64,000 nucleotides of DNA from CAVRIA01 sp963721115 (GTDB lineage: Bacteria > Desulfobacterota > Binatia > HRBIN30 > CADEER01), in assembly GCA_963721115.1 (NCBI GenBank), contig CAVRIA010000005.1, forward strand, positions 248,001 to 312,000, given 5' to 3'. The position numbers and the translations under genes are program-made. Positions 1 through 7,764 of this stretch are shown piece after piece. The notes under the pieces were generated by a model. It was not told the DNA's origin and did no database searches. It saw only the letters and a list, made by a program, of their open reading frames with translations. Numbering within the stretch: position 1 is the first letter of the stretch; each line of letters starts with the position of its first letter.

Positions 1-7
1 GCGCCGT

Positions 8-295
8 TCAACAATGGAAGATCTCGATTTCGTCTTCGCCCACCTCGGCGACGTGCAGATCCTCGATGAAGCGCACCACCTCACGCAGCGCCGAGTCCAC
101 GAACCCCGTGTCACTGCCGACCTGCGAGATGCCGATGACCGCCCGCTGCCAGAGGTCGTGTGCGTCGCATTCTGCGATCGACACGTTGAACGTGTTCGCC
201 ACACGCGCCTTGATCTTGCGCAATACCCCGCGCTTGCCTTTCAGGGAATGGTTCTCCGGTATGAAGATCGTGAGCTTCAGGATCCCGACGACCAT
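8..295 (-). CDS. DUF503 (YlxP-like) family protein
   Basis: This 95-residue protein has the DUF503 hallmark near its N-terminus, a hydrophobic strand followed by the turn HSLKGKR (about residues 16-22). Members of this family usually sit between infB and rbfA; their molecular role is not established. The ATG at 293-295 is preferred because family similarity begins there; a longer in-frame opening runs antiparallel into infB sequence. The gene starts 17 nt after the infB stop, so it is probably co-transcribed with it. rbfA would be expected beyond the left edge. Confidence 0.88.
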   Translation of the reverse strand: MVVGILKLTIFIPENHSLKGKRGVLRKIKARVANTFNVSIAECDAHDLWQRAVIGISQVGSDTGFVDSALREVVRFIEDLHVAEVGEDEIEIFHC

Positions 296-312
296 CGCGG
301 AACTGCCACGGC

Positions 313-2970
313 TCAGCTCAGACCGGGACGCTCGGCTGCGGCGCCCCGTTGACTCGGGGAGCTCAACCGGCGCGCCACCTGCTCCATCTCGTAGACCTCG
401 ATGATGTCGCCGGCCTTGACGTCCTGGTAGTTCTCCAGGCCGACACCGCATTCGTAGCCGGAGGCGACCTCGCGCGCGTCCTCCTTGAAGCGACGCAGGC
501 TCGCGACCTTGCCGTTGTATACAACGACGTGATCGCGCACCAAGCGGGCAGACGCGTTTCGGAGGATCTTTCCGTCGGAGACGAAGCATCCCGCCACCGA
601 TCCGCCGCCGGGGATGCTGAAGGTGTCACGCACCTCGGCCCGACCGATGACTTTCTCGCGGAACGTAGGCTCGAGGAGACCTTCCATGGCGTCGCGTACG
701 TCGTTGATGGCGTCGTAGATGACCGTGTAGAGACGGACGTCCACACCTTCGCGTTCCGCCGCGTTGGTCGCCTTCGCCTCGGGCCGTACGTTGAAACCGA
801 TGACGACCGCGTTGGAGGCAGACGCCAGCATGACGTCGCTTTCGGTGATCCCACCCACGGAGGCGTGAAGAACGTTCAGTCTGACCTCGTCCGTCGAGAG
901 TCGGCTGAGAGCTTCGGAGAGCGCCTCGACGGAACCCTGGACATCCGCCTTGATCACGACGCGCAGCTCCTTGGTGTCCCCCGCCTGTACCTGGCGGTAC
1001 AGGTCCTCAAGGGAGACTTTCGAAGTCTTGCTCAGCGTAGCCTCGCGCAGCTTGGCGGAGCGATGCTCGGCCACCTGCCGCGCCGTCGCTTCGTCCGCGA
1101 CGACCACGAACAAGCTCCCCGCCTCGGGAACGGCCGCCAAGCCAAGGATCTCGACCGGTGTCGAAGGCGCCGCCTCGACGACCTTGTGGCCCTTGTCGTC
1201 GATCATCGCCCGCACGCGACCCGCGTGCGCTCCGCAGACGAACGGATCGCCGGGACGCAGAGTCCCCTCCTGCACCAAAACGGTGGCGACTGGTCCGCGA
1301 CCGCGATCCAGCTTCGCTTCCACGATGGTACCACGAGCCGGCTTCTCGGAATTCGCCTTGAGCTCCAAGAGCTCGGCTTGAAGCAGGAGCATTTCCAGCA
1401 GATGCGGCAGGCCTTCCTTGGTCTTCGCCGAAACGGGGACGCAGATCGTGTCTCCGCCCCAGTCTTCCGGTGACAGCCCGTAGTCGGCGAGCCCCTGTTT
1501 GATCCGGTCGAGGTTGGCCTCGGGCTTGTCGATCTTGTTGATGGCAACCACAATCGGCACGCCGGCGGCGCGAGCGTGGTTGATGGCCTCCACGGTCTGC
1601 GGCATGACGCCATCGTCGGCCGCAACGACCAGAACGACGATGTCAGTCACCTTGGCACCACGAGCCCGCATGGCGGTGAACGCCTCGTGGCCCGGTGTGT
1701 CGAGGAAGGTGACCCGCTTCCCGTGGACGTCCACCGTATACGCGCCGATGTGCTGGGTGATCCCGCCCGCCTCTCCGGCCGTAACGTTGGTCTCGCGCAC
1801 CGCATCGAGCAGCGAGGTCTTGCCGTGGTCGACGTGCCCCATGATCGTGATCACCGGGGGACGGAGCTGCATGGCCTCTTCGCCCCCTGCCTCGTGACCG
1901 ATCTCGATGGCGGATTCGACGTCGAAGGTAACGTTCTCGACGTTGTAGCCGAACTCGGAGGCAATGAGGGTTGCCGTGTCGGCATCCAGCACCTGGTTGA
2001 TGCTGGCCATCATACCGGACTCCATGAGCTTCTTGACGACTTCGCCTGCCTTGACGCCCATGGCCTTGGCCAAGTCGCCGACTGAGATGACCTCCGAGAT
2101 TCGGACCACCCGCTTGCTCGCCTTCGGCATGGTGATCTCGGTCTTCCTCTGCTCTTTGCCCGGCGCGGCCCTCTTCTTTCGCGGCAACCGGCCAAAACGC
2201 TTCTCGCGGTCCCCAATCTCGGCAAACTCCGGCTTTTGAATGACGCGCCGCTTCTTGCGCTTACCGGGCTTGCCGGTATCTGCCGCGGGAGCCTCTGGAG
2301 TCGCCAACGCGGGCCTGCGGCCGCGGGTCTCGGCCGCCGCCGGCCTTGTTCGCGCTGCCAACCGATCGGCTTCGGCCTTTTTCAGGTCGATGCGGCCCAG
2401 CACCTTCGGCCCGAAGGGCCGCTCGGTTGGCCGCTCTTTCGCCACCGGTTTGGGCGGCCGTGCCGCCTCTTCGGGCTTGGCCCTTTCAACCGAAGGGGCG
2501 GCCTCTTCCTCTTGGAGATCCTCTGCGGGTTTCGACACTGATACGGGCGCCGGCTCCTCCGGAACCTCGACGCTCGGAGGGGGAAGAGGCACTTCGGGGA
2601 GCGGCTCGGGAAGAGGTTCCGGCGCGGCAAATGCCTCCAGCACCTCGGTTTGAACCCCGAGCGGCTCGAGAGGCTCGAGGGCGAAGTCGTCCGGCGAGAA
2701 CGTTGGCGTCGTCGCCCGGCGTCGAATGACTTTCGTTCCGACCCGTCGCTCGACCATGCGCAACCCGGCGTCGTCCGTCACGAACCGCTCTTCTCCGATC
2801 GTGACGCTCGGCTTCGATGTGCGTCCGAGTTCCTCGCTGAGTTGCTGCGTGTCTTCGTCGCTCAATGAGCTCTGCGATCGCTTGCCGTGAATTCCAACCT
2901 TCTCGAGACGAGCGATGAGCTCTTTCGTCTCCAGCCCCCACTCTTTCGCCAGCTCGTGAACCCGCGCCAT
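313..2970 (-). CDS. infB: Translation initiation factor IF-2
   Basis: IF-2 is the GTPase that delivers initiator tRNA to the 30S subunit and promotes 70S joining. The 885-residue protein has an N-terminal IF2_N helical domain (about residues 1-50), a long Pro/Glu/Ala-rich linker (about 95-280), a second IF2_N-like segment (about 290-345), and the G domain with G1 GHVDHGKT (378-385), G3 DTPGH (424-428) and G4 NKID (478-481), followed by the C-terminal beta-barrel domains. Its length is normal for deltaproteobacteria-like lineages with extended linkers. It follows ylxR by about 11 nt in the nusA operon. Confidence 0.98.
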   Translation of the reverse strand: MARVHELAKEWGLETKELIARLEKVGIHGKRSQSSLSDEDTQQLSEELGRTSKPSVTIGEERFVTDDAGLRMVERRVGTKVIRRRATTPTFSPDDFALEPLEPLGVQTEVLEAFAAPEPLPEPLPEVPLPPPSVEVPEEPAPVSVSKPAEDLQEEEAAPSVERAKPEEAARPPKPVAKERPTERPFGPKVLGRIDLKKAEADRLAARTRPAAAETRGRRPALATPEAPAADTGKPGKRKKRRVIQKPEFAEIGDREKRFGRLPRKKRAAPGKEQRKTEITMPKASKRVVRISEVISVGDLAKAMGVKAGEVVKKLMESGMMASINQVLDADTATLIASEFGYNVENVTFDVESAIEIGHEAGGEEAMQLRPPVITIMGHVDHGKTSLLDAVRETNVTAGEAGGITQHIGAYTVDVHGKRVTFLDTPGHEAFTAMRARGAKVTDIVVLVVAADDGVMPQTVEAINHARAAGVPIVVAINKIDKPEANLDRIKQGLADYGLSPEDWGGDTICVPVSAKTKEGLPHLLEMLLLQAELLELKANSEKPARGTIVEAKLDRGRGPVATVLVQEGTLRPGDPFVCGAHAGRVRAMIDDKGHKVVEAAPSTPVEILGLAAVPEAGSLFVVVADEATARQVAEHRSAKLREATLSKTSKVSLEDLYRQVQAGDTKELRVVIKADVQGSVEALSEALSRLSTDEVRLNVLHASVGGITESDVMLASASNAVVIGFNVRPEAKATNAAEREGVDVRLYTVIYDAINDVRDAMEGLLEPTFREKVIGRAEVRDTFSIPGGGSVAGCFVSDGKILRNASARLVRDHVVVYNGKVASLRRFKEDAREVASGYECGVGLENYQDVKAGDIIEVYEMEQVARRLSSPSQRGAAAERPGLS

Positions 2971-2981
2971 CGAATCACCCC

Positions 2982-3260
2982 TCAGTGCTGGACGCCGAGC
3001 CCCAACTGCTCGACCAGCTCCGTTCGCTTCGGACGGTCGACGATCGCTCGCAATGATCGAACCATCCCTTTGCGTTGCGCGAACCGCTCCCAGCAGTCCT
3101 TTGCCCGGTGAAGGTATCCACCGCGCCCACCGGCGCAGCGGGTGACATCGATCGCCAAACCACCCTGTTCATCGCAAACGAGCCGCAGCATTCGCTCTTG
3201 CACCTCGCGCTGGCCGCAACCGAGACAGCTCCGAATCGGTATGTGCTTCGGTCGACTCAC
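2982..3260 (-). CDS. ylxR: YlxR family RNA-binding protein (DUF448)
   Basis: This is a 92-residue YlxR-type protein. The conserved core RSCLGCGQRE near the N-terminus and the later RGGYLHR segment define the family, which binds RNA or nucleoid DNA and is found between nusA and infB. I place the start at a GTG whose last bases overlap the nusA stop codon (GTGA at 3257-3260), which implies translational coupling. A longer in-frame opening that reaches back into nusA has low-complexity Gly/Arg sequence and is rejected. Confidence 0.9.
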   Translation of the reverse strand: MSRPKHIPIRSCLGCGQREVQERMLRLVCDEQGGLAIDVTRCAGGRGGYLHRAKDCWERFAQRKGMVRSLRAIVDRPKRTELVEQLGLGVQH

Positions 3261-4654
3261 GAAACCTCGCTCTCTTGCTCGCTTGTCGCAGGCGCGCCCT
3301 CGGAGACGGCCGCCCCCGGGTTCTCCGCCTCGCCGGTCAGATCGCGCTGGGGCTCCGCGGCGCGCGCAGCGGCGGCCTCGGCCTCGGCCGCCGCTGCGGC
3401 CTCCGCCTCGCGGCGCTGTTCCTCCACATAGGCCCGCGCCGCACCGAGAATGGCGCCGACCTTTTCGGTCGGGATGCCGTCGACCTCCGCCAGCCCCGCT
3501 TCGTCGGCCTGAGCGACCTCCTCGGCGGACTTGTACCCATGCTGGAAGAGCAGCTCGGAAGTGACGTCCCCAACACCCGGGATCGCACTCAAGGACAAAC
3601 GCGATTGGCGCGCCTCCTCCTCGGCCTCCGCCTCGCTGCGGACCTCGAGGTTCCACCCGGTCAGACGCGATGCCAAACGCACGTTCTGGCCCTTCTTGCC
3701 GATCGCCAGGGAAAGCTGGTCCTCGGGAACGATCACTTCCATCGAGTGCGCTTCTTCGTCCATGACGATCTTCGCGACTCGGGCCGGGGCCATCGCTCGG
3801 ACGACGTACTCAGCCGGGTCCGGGGTCCAGTGGACGATATCGATCTTCTCGCCCCGCAGCTCTTGCACGACGCTCTGCACCCGGGTGCCCTTCATGCCCA
3901 CGCAGGCGCCGACCGGATCGACGTCCGAGTCGTGCGAGACAACAGCAATCTTCGCGCGGCCGCCCGGTTCGCGCCCAGCTCCCTTCACTTCGACGATGTT
4001 TTCGTAGATCTCCGGCACTTCCTGTTCGAACAGCTTGATCAAGAAGCCGGGATGCGTGCGAGACAAGACGATCTGCGGGCCCTTCCCCACCATCTCGACA
4101 TCGAGAATGAAGGCGCGAATCCGATCCCCCTGTCGGTAGCGTTCCCGTGGAATCTGCTCTTTCTCCGGCAAGATCGCGTCGGTCCGCCCCAGATTTACAA
4201 TGATGTTCTTCTTTTCGAAACGCTGCACAATCCCCGAATGGGTGAGCTCGCCCTTTCGATCCTTGAACTCGTTGTAGATGATGTCGCGCTCGGCGTCCCG
4301 AAGCCGCTGAATCAAGTTTTGTTTTGCAGCCTGAGCTGCGATCCGGCCGTATTTCTGATCGAGCTTCTCAAGCAGCTCGTCCCCGACTTGAGCGTCCGGG
4401 TCGAGAGTTCGGCGCGCATCTACTGCAGCGATTTCGGTCTCGGGGTTGGTCACTTGCTCGACGACGGTCAGAATCTTGAACAACTCCACTTCGCCCAAGT
4501 CCGGATTGTACTGGGCCTCGATGCGCATGTCGCCGCCGATCACCTTCTTCGCAGCGGAGAGCATGGCATTCTCGACTGCGGCTACGACAGTCGCCCGGTC
4601 GATCCCCTTCTCCTTGCTGACCTGCTCGATGACTCGGCTCAATTCGGGTTGCAT
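3257..4654 (-). CDS. nusA: Transcription termination/antitermination factor NusA
   Basis: NusA binds RNA polymerase and nascent RNA and modulates pausing, termination and rRNA antitermination. The 465-residue protein shows the N-terminal RNAP-binding domain (about 1-125), an S1 domain (about 135-200), two KH domains whose GxxG-type loops read VGMKGTR and IGKKGQN, and a C-terminal helix-hairpin-helix segment beginning AIPGVG. An Ala/Glu-rich tail of about 60 residues follows. The gene lies 22 nt downstream of rimP and overlaps ylxR by 4 nt. Confidence 0.98.
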   Translation of the reverse strand: MQPELSRVIEQVSKEKGIDRATVVAAVENAMLSAAKKVIGGDMRIEAQYNPDLGEVELFKILTVVEQVTNPETEIAAVDARRTLDPDAQVGDELLEKLDQKYGRIAAQAAKQNLIQRLRDAERDIIYNEFKDRKGELTHSGIVQRFEKKNIIVNLGRTDAILPEKEQIPRERYRQGDRIRAFILDVEMVGKGPQIVLSRTHPGFLIKLFEQEVPEIYENIVEVKGAGREPGGRAKIAVVSHDSDVDPVGACVGMKGTRVQSVVQELRGEKIDIVHWTPDPAEYVVRAMAPARVAKIVMDEEAHSMEVIVPEDQLSLAIGKKGQNVRLASRLTGWNLEVRSEAEAEEEARQSRLSLSAIPGVGDVTSELLFQHGYKSAEEVAQADEAGLAEVDGIPTEKVGAILGAARAYVEEQRREAEAAAAAEAEAAAARAAEPQRDLTGEAENPGAAVSEGAPATSEQESEVS

Positions 4655-4676
4655 ACCTCACCTCGGCTCGCCCGCA

Positions 4677-5159
4677 TCACTTCCGGCCAATGACGCCCTC
4701 AGTGAATTCGTGCTCGTAGTTCGCCTGCGCAATGTCGTCGAACCGAATGAACTGATCCCCTTCGGCGATCTCGACGACGACCCCTTCATGCTCGACCGAC
4801 CGCAGCGGCCCAACAAACGATCGGCGTCCCCGGTGGTGCTCGATCGTCCGTACGCGAACCCTCTTCCCGACGTAGCTACGGAAGTGATCCGGCCGACGCA
4901 AACGCCGGTTGATGCCAGGCGAGGACACCTCGAGAGTGTAGCGGCCGGGCACCACATCGTGCACTTCGAGCACGTCTCCAAGGCGGCGACTCATCGGTGC
5001 GAGATCGTCGATCGTGACTCCTCCCTCGCGGTCCAAATAGAACCGCAGGACGTTGCCCCGCCCCTCGCGCCTGTACTCGATATCGATGATTTCCATGTTT
5101 TCATGAGCGACGAGCGGTTCGGCCACTTGCCATGCCCGCTCGATGACAGACAATTCCAT
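4677..5159 (-). CDS. rimP: Ribosome maturation factor RimP
   Basis: RimP is needed for late assembly of the 30S subunit. The 160-residue product has the N-terminal alpha/beta domain (about 1-80, including the family-typical LEVSSPGINRRLRRPDHF stretch) and a C-terminal SH3-like barrel. It is the first gene of the rimP-nusA-ylxR-infB operon. A terminator-like hairpin with a T tract ends about 12 nt upstream of its ATG, leaving no strong Shine-Dalgarno sequence, so expression may depend on read-through. Confidence 0.97.
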   Translation of the reverse strand: MELSVIERAWQVAEPLVAHENMEIIDIEYRREGRGNVLRFYLDREGGVTIDDLAPMSRRLGDVLEVHDVVPGRYTLEVSSPGINRRLRRPDHFRSYVGKRVRVRTIEHHRGRRSFVGPLRSVEHEGVVVEIAEGDQFIRFDDIAQANYEHEFTEGVIGRK

Positions 5160-5170
5160 GATCTTGAAAC

Positions 5171-5194
5171 AAAAAAAGTGGGCCAGTGGCCCAC
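5171..5194 (-). terminator. Rho-independent terminator-like hairpin upstream of rimP
   Basis: On the minus strand a perfect 7-bp stem (GTGGGCC/GGCCCAC, loop of 3 nt, 5178-5194) is followed at once by seven T residues (5171-5177). This is the classic intrinsic terminator layout. It lies about 190 nt downstream of greA and only 12 nt before rimP. It could end greA transcription or act as an attenuator in the leader of the nusA operon. The sequence alone does not decide between these. Confidence 0.7.
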
Positions 5195-5385
5195 CCTCTC
5201 AGAGGCCGAAATTAACGGAATTTCCCTAGCATAGGCCGCAGTCCGGCCGCAAGGCCTGCACCTCGGGCAAAAGTCCGCTGCTTCCGCGTCAGCTTGCCGG
5301 AAAAGGCCCTTTCATACCCGGGCGGGGCCCTCCGGCGCTCTCGCGCGGGGGGGACGGAGTCGCCACGAACGGTCCGTGCGCGCCG

Positions 5386-5874
5386 TCAGGAAGCCTGCCC
5401 GTTCTTGTCCTGCAACTCGTGCAACGTCCGCAGTTCGATGATCTGGTAGACGCGCTTGCCCTTTGGCGTCTGCACCTCGACCTCGTCGCCGACCTCCTTG
5501 CCGAGCAGTGCCCTCCCTAGGGGAGATCCGACGGAGATCCTGCCGGCCGCCGCGTCTATCTCCTCCGGAAACACGATCTTGAACTCTTGCGTCTCCCCCT
5601 CGTCATTCTCGATTGTCACCTCGCTTCCGTATCCGACGGCTTGGTGCGGAATCGAATGAATCGAGTACACAGAAAGATCCGCGATCCGATTCTCGATCTG
5701 ACCGATCCGGGCATTGAGCAGGCCTTGCCGTTCCTTGCACGCTTCGTACTCGGCATTTTCCCTTAAGTCGCCATGGGCCCGAGCGGCCTCCAACTCTTTG
5801 GGCAGCTTGGCTTTCAGCTCGTAGCGCAGATCCTCCAATTCCTTCTTCAGTCGTTGCACGATTGGGAGATCCAT
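5386..5874 (-). CDS. greA: Transcription elongation factor GreA
   Basis: GreA inserts a coiled coil into the RNAP secondary channel and stimulates transcript cleavage in backtracked complexes. The 162-residue protein has the N-terminal coiled coil (about 1-75) with the tip motif GDLRENAEY at 35-43, which carries the acidic residues needed for cleavage, and a C-terminal FKBP-like domain ending VYQIIELR. A good ribosome binding site (TAGGAG) precedes the ATG. Length matches the family (about 158 residues). Confidence 0.97.
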   Translation of the reverse strand: MDLPIVQRLKKELEDLRYELKAKLPKELEAARAHGDLRENAEYEACKERQGLLNARIGQIENRIADLSVYSIHSIPHQAVGYGSEVTIENDEGETQEFKIVFPEEIDAAAGRISVGSPLGRALLGKEVGDEVEVQTPKGKRVYQIIELRTLHELQDKNGQAS

Positions 5875-6004
5875 ATGCTTCCACTCCTAACTTCTAGCCG
5901 CACTCGCTCGCTGATCCCGAGTCAACCCCCACCGCGACACCAAAACGGGCTCAGAGAACGTGCCTTCGACGTCGCCCGCGCGGGAGCCCACGTTCGCCCG
6001 TGGC

Positions 6005-6229
6005 TCAGGGTCGACCTTGTGTCTGTCGATCGATCGCCTCCCGGTCCTCGTCGCCACGGTATTCCGAGGCCGAGCGTTCCATCCATCGGCTGGCACCCGC
6101 AATCGTCTGCTCACTGTGGTGAATGTACCAATACATCAGCGAGACGCCGAGAATGAACCCAATGACGAAGCGTTTGAACATTGTCTCGACAGCCAAGTGA
6201 TCGTAATACGAAGCTCGCCGCTCAGTCAA
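6005..6229 (-). CDS. Small single-span membrane protein, function unknown
   Basis: This is a small unrecognised gene. Its one clear feature is a hydrophobic segment FVIGFILGVSLMYWYIHH that would span the membrane once, followed by a charged cytoplasmic or periplasmic tail. The start shown is a TTG overlapping the stop of the upstream zinc-ribbon gene (TTGA at 6226-6229), suggesting coupling. An internal ATG at 6179-6181 would give a 58-residue protein starting MFKRF, which is equally plausible as the true start. I assign no function. Confidence 0.55.
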   Translation of the reverse strand: MTERRASYYDHLAVETMFKRFVIGFILGVSLMYWYIHHSEQTIAGASRWMERSASEYRGDEDREAIDRQTQGRP

Positions 6230-6573
6230 AGATCGATCTCGTCAGGTCGCCGGTCATACTGACGCCAGGCGCCGCGCTGGCGCAGTCGCCCCACGCTGCC
6301 CGCACTCTGAGACGAAGACTGCCCGAGAGCCCCTAGGATCTGGTTTGCCATGGCGGCGGCAATCTGGTCTTGCACCGTGCCCTCTCCACCCCGTGGCTTC
6401 GCCAGTAGAAAGCGCTCGATCTTGTCTTTCTCGATCCCCGTGGCCGCGAACGCCCGGAGGAGCCAGTGCATTCCCTCATCTTCATTCGCCTTCCAAACCG
6501 CGAAAAGTCGCCGGCAATCTTCGCAATCTCGCCGCCACCAGCCCGCGCGCTCTCCGCAGAACCTGCAACGCAT
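6226..6573 (-). CDS. Small zinc-ribbon-like protein, function unknown
   Basis: The 115-residue product starts MRCRFCGE and has CxxC at residues 3-6 with a second C-x-x-C further on (DCEDC), a likely zinc ribbon. The middle is helical with acidic and basic residues and the C-terminus is Ser/Gln/Arg rich. I favour the ATG at 6571-6573 because the zinc ribbon begins there; the in-frame extension upstream overlaps the divergent comF region and is Arg-rich. It is divergent from comF and overlaps the next small gene by 4 nt. Confidence 0.65.
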   Translation of the reverse strand: MRCRFCGERAGWWRRDCEDCRRLFAVWKANEDEGMHWLLRAFAATGIEKDKIERFLLAKPRGGEGTVQDQIAAAMANQILGALGQSSSQSAGSVGRLRQRGAWRQYDRRPDEIDL

Positions 6574-6658
6574 AGGTTCGAGAATAGTATCCAAACGCCA
6601 CCGAGGGAAGCGGCGTTTGCCGGTTGCGCCAGATCCCCTTCTTCCGTAGCATGCGTGG

Positions 6659-7390
6659 ATGCGAGCGGCGGGGCAGGTCCTCGACGTCATCTTCCCCCCC
6701 CGTTGCGCCGCCTGCGCACGGCACGTGGCAGGTCATGTCGTCTGCGCGCGATGCATGGCAGCCTTGGTGTTCATCCAATCCCCGCTCTGCCCCGTCTGCG
6801 GGCTTCCCTTCGCGGGGGCCGGACGCGATCATCGATGCGCCCACTGCCTGGCTCGTCCACCTCGCTACAATACCGCCCGAGCGTGCATCGGCTACGAGGC
6901 GGGCACCGACCGGCCGGCCGCCGTCGCGGCGCTGCTTCATCGCTACAAGTATGCGCGGGACGTGACCTTGGCGCCGATTCTCGGCACCCTCCTCGCCGAC
7001 CGCTACGGGGCCCATTCCCAGCACGATGTGATCGTACCGGTTCCGCTTCACATCCACCGCCTGCGCTGGCGCGGCTTCAACCAGGCGCTCCTGCTCGCCA
7101 AACCACTGGCCCGCAGAACGAGGACGGCGCTCGCCCCATTTGCCCTGCAGCGCACGAGGCCGACGCGTCCGCAGGTCGGCCTCGACGAGCTGGGGCGACG
7201 TCGCAACATCGCTCGCGCGTTCGGCGTTCGCCATCCCGAGCAGGTTCGCGGTCGATCGGTCCTGCTCGTTGACGACGTCTACACTACCGGCGCGACGGTC
7301 AACGAATGCGCCAAGACGCTCCGGCACGCCGGAGCCACCCGCATCGACGTGCTCGTCCTAGCGCGCGCCGTGCCCCGTTCCCTCTCATGA
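6659..7390 (+). CDS. comF: ComF family phosphoribosyltransferase-like protein
   Basis: ComF-family proteins combine an N-terminal zinc-binding region with a phosphoribosyltransferase-like domain and are needed for DNA uptake in naturally competent bacteria; in other species their role is unclear. The 243-residue protein has cysteine pairs at about 16/19, 29/32, 44/47 and 60/63 and the PRPP-binding loop DDVYTTGAT at 205-213. The region HRLRWRGFNQA is also typical. The stop overlaps the following methyltransferase start (ATGA). Confidence 0.93.
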   Translation: MRAAGQVLDVIFPPRCAACARHVAGHVVCARCMAALVFIQSPLCPVCGLPFAGAGRDHRCAHCLARPPRYNTARACIGYEAGTDRPAAVAALLHRYKYARDVTLAPILGTLLADRYGAHSQHDVIVPVPLHIHRLRWRGFNQALLLAKPLARRTRTALAPFALQRTRPTRPQVGLDELGRRRNIARAFGVRHPEQVRGRSVLLVDDVYTTGATVNECAKTLRHAGATRIDVLVLARAVPRSLS

Positions 7391-7719
7391 CCGACGAGGG
7401 ACGGCGCCGGGAAACACACCACGCCGAAAGGCGGAGAGCGAGCATCGGGAGGCCTTCTCCCTTCTCGAGGAAACGACTCTCGACGCTGCCCCACCGACGG
7501 GCGCTCGATATCGCCTGCGGTGACGGCCTCAACACTTTCCTTCTGGCGCGGCACGGGCTCGCGGTGCAAGCCATCGACTTCGTTCGTACGGGGCTGGAAA
7601 GATCTCGGTCGGCCTTTCGCTCCGAAGGCCTGACGGCCGGATTCGTTCAATCCGACCTGGAAAGCGAAGACGGGCGTACCTTCCTCGCACGTATGGTCGC
7701 TCGCCGCCCCATCGACTGA
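7387..7719 (+). CDS. Truncated class I SAM-dependent methyltransferase
   Basis: The 110-residue open frame contains the SAM-binding motif I (LDIACGDGLNTFLLARHG) and the following acidic position (AIDF), as in small TehB-like methyltransferases, and then stops before motifs II-III. Family members run to about 190-200 residues, so roughly the C-terminal half is missing. The downstream lipoprotein gene begins 45 nt later, leaving no room for the rest in another frame. It is probably a decayed remnant. Its ATG overlaps the comF stop. Confidence 0.6.
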   Translation: MTDEGRRRETHHAERRRASIGRPSPFSRKRLSTLPHRRALDIACGDGLNTFLLARHGLAVQAIDFVRTGLERSRSAFRSEGLTAGFVQSDLESEDGRTFLARMVARRPID

Positions 7720-7764
7720 TTCGCGCATTGAGTTTTGGGGACGACTGTGACAAGTGCGGCGACG

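Noticed and set aside
2982..3656. A long form of YlxR with a Gly/Arg-rich N-terminus
   Set aside because: The extension overlaps nusA in another frame. The GTG at 3258-3260, overlapping the nusA stop, fits the family start.
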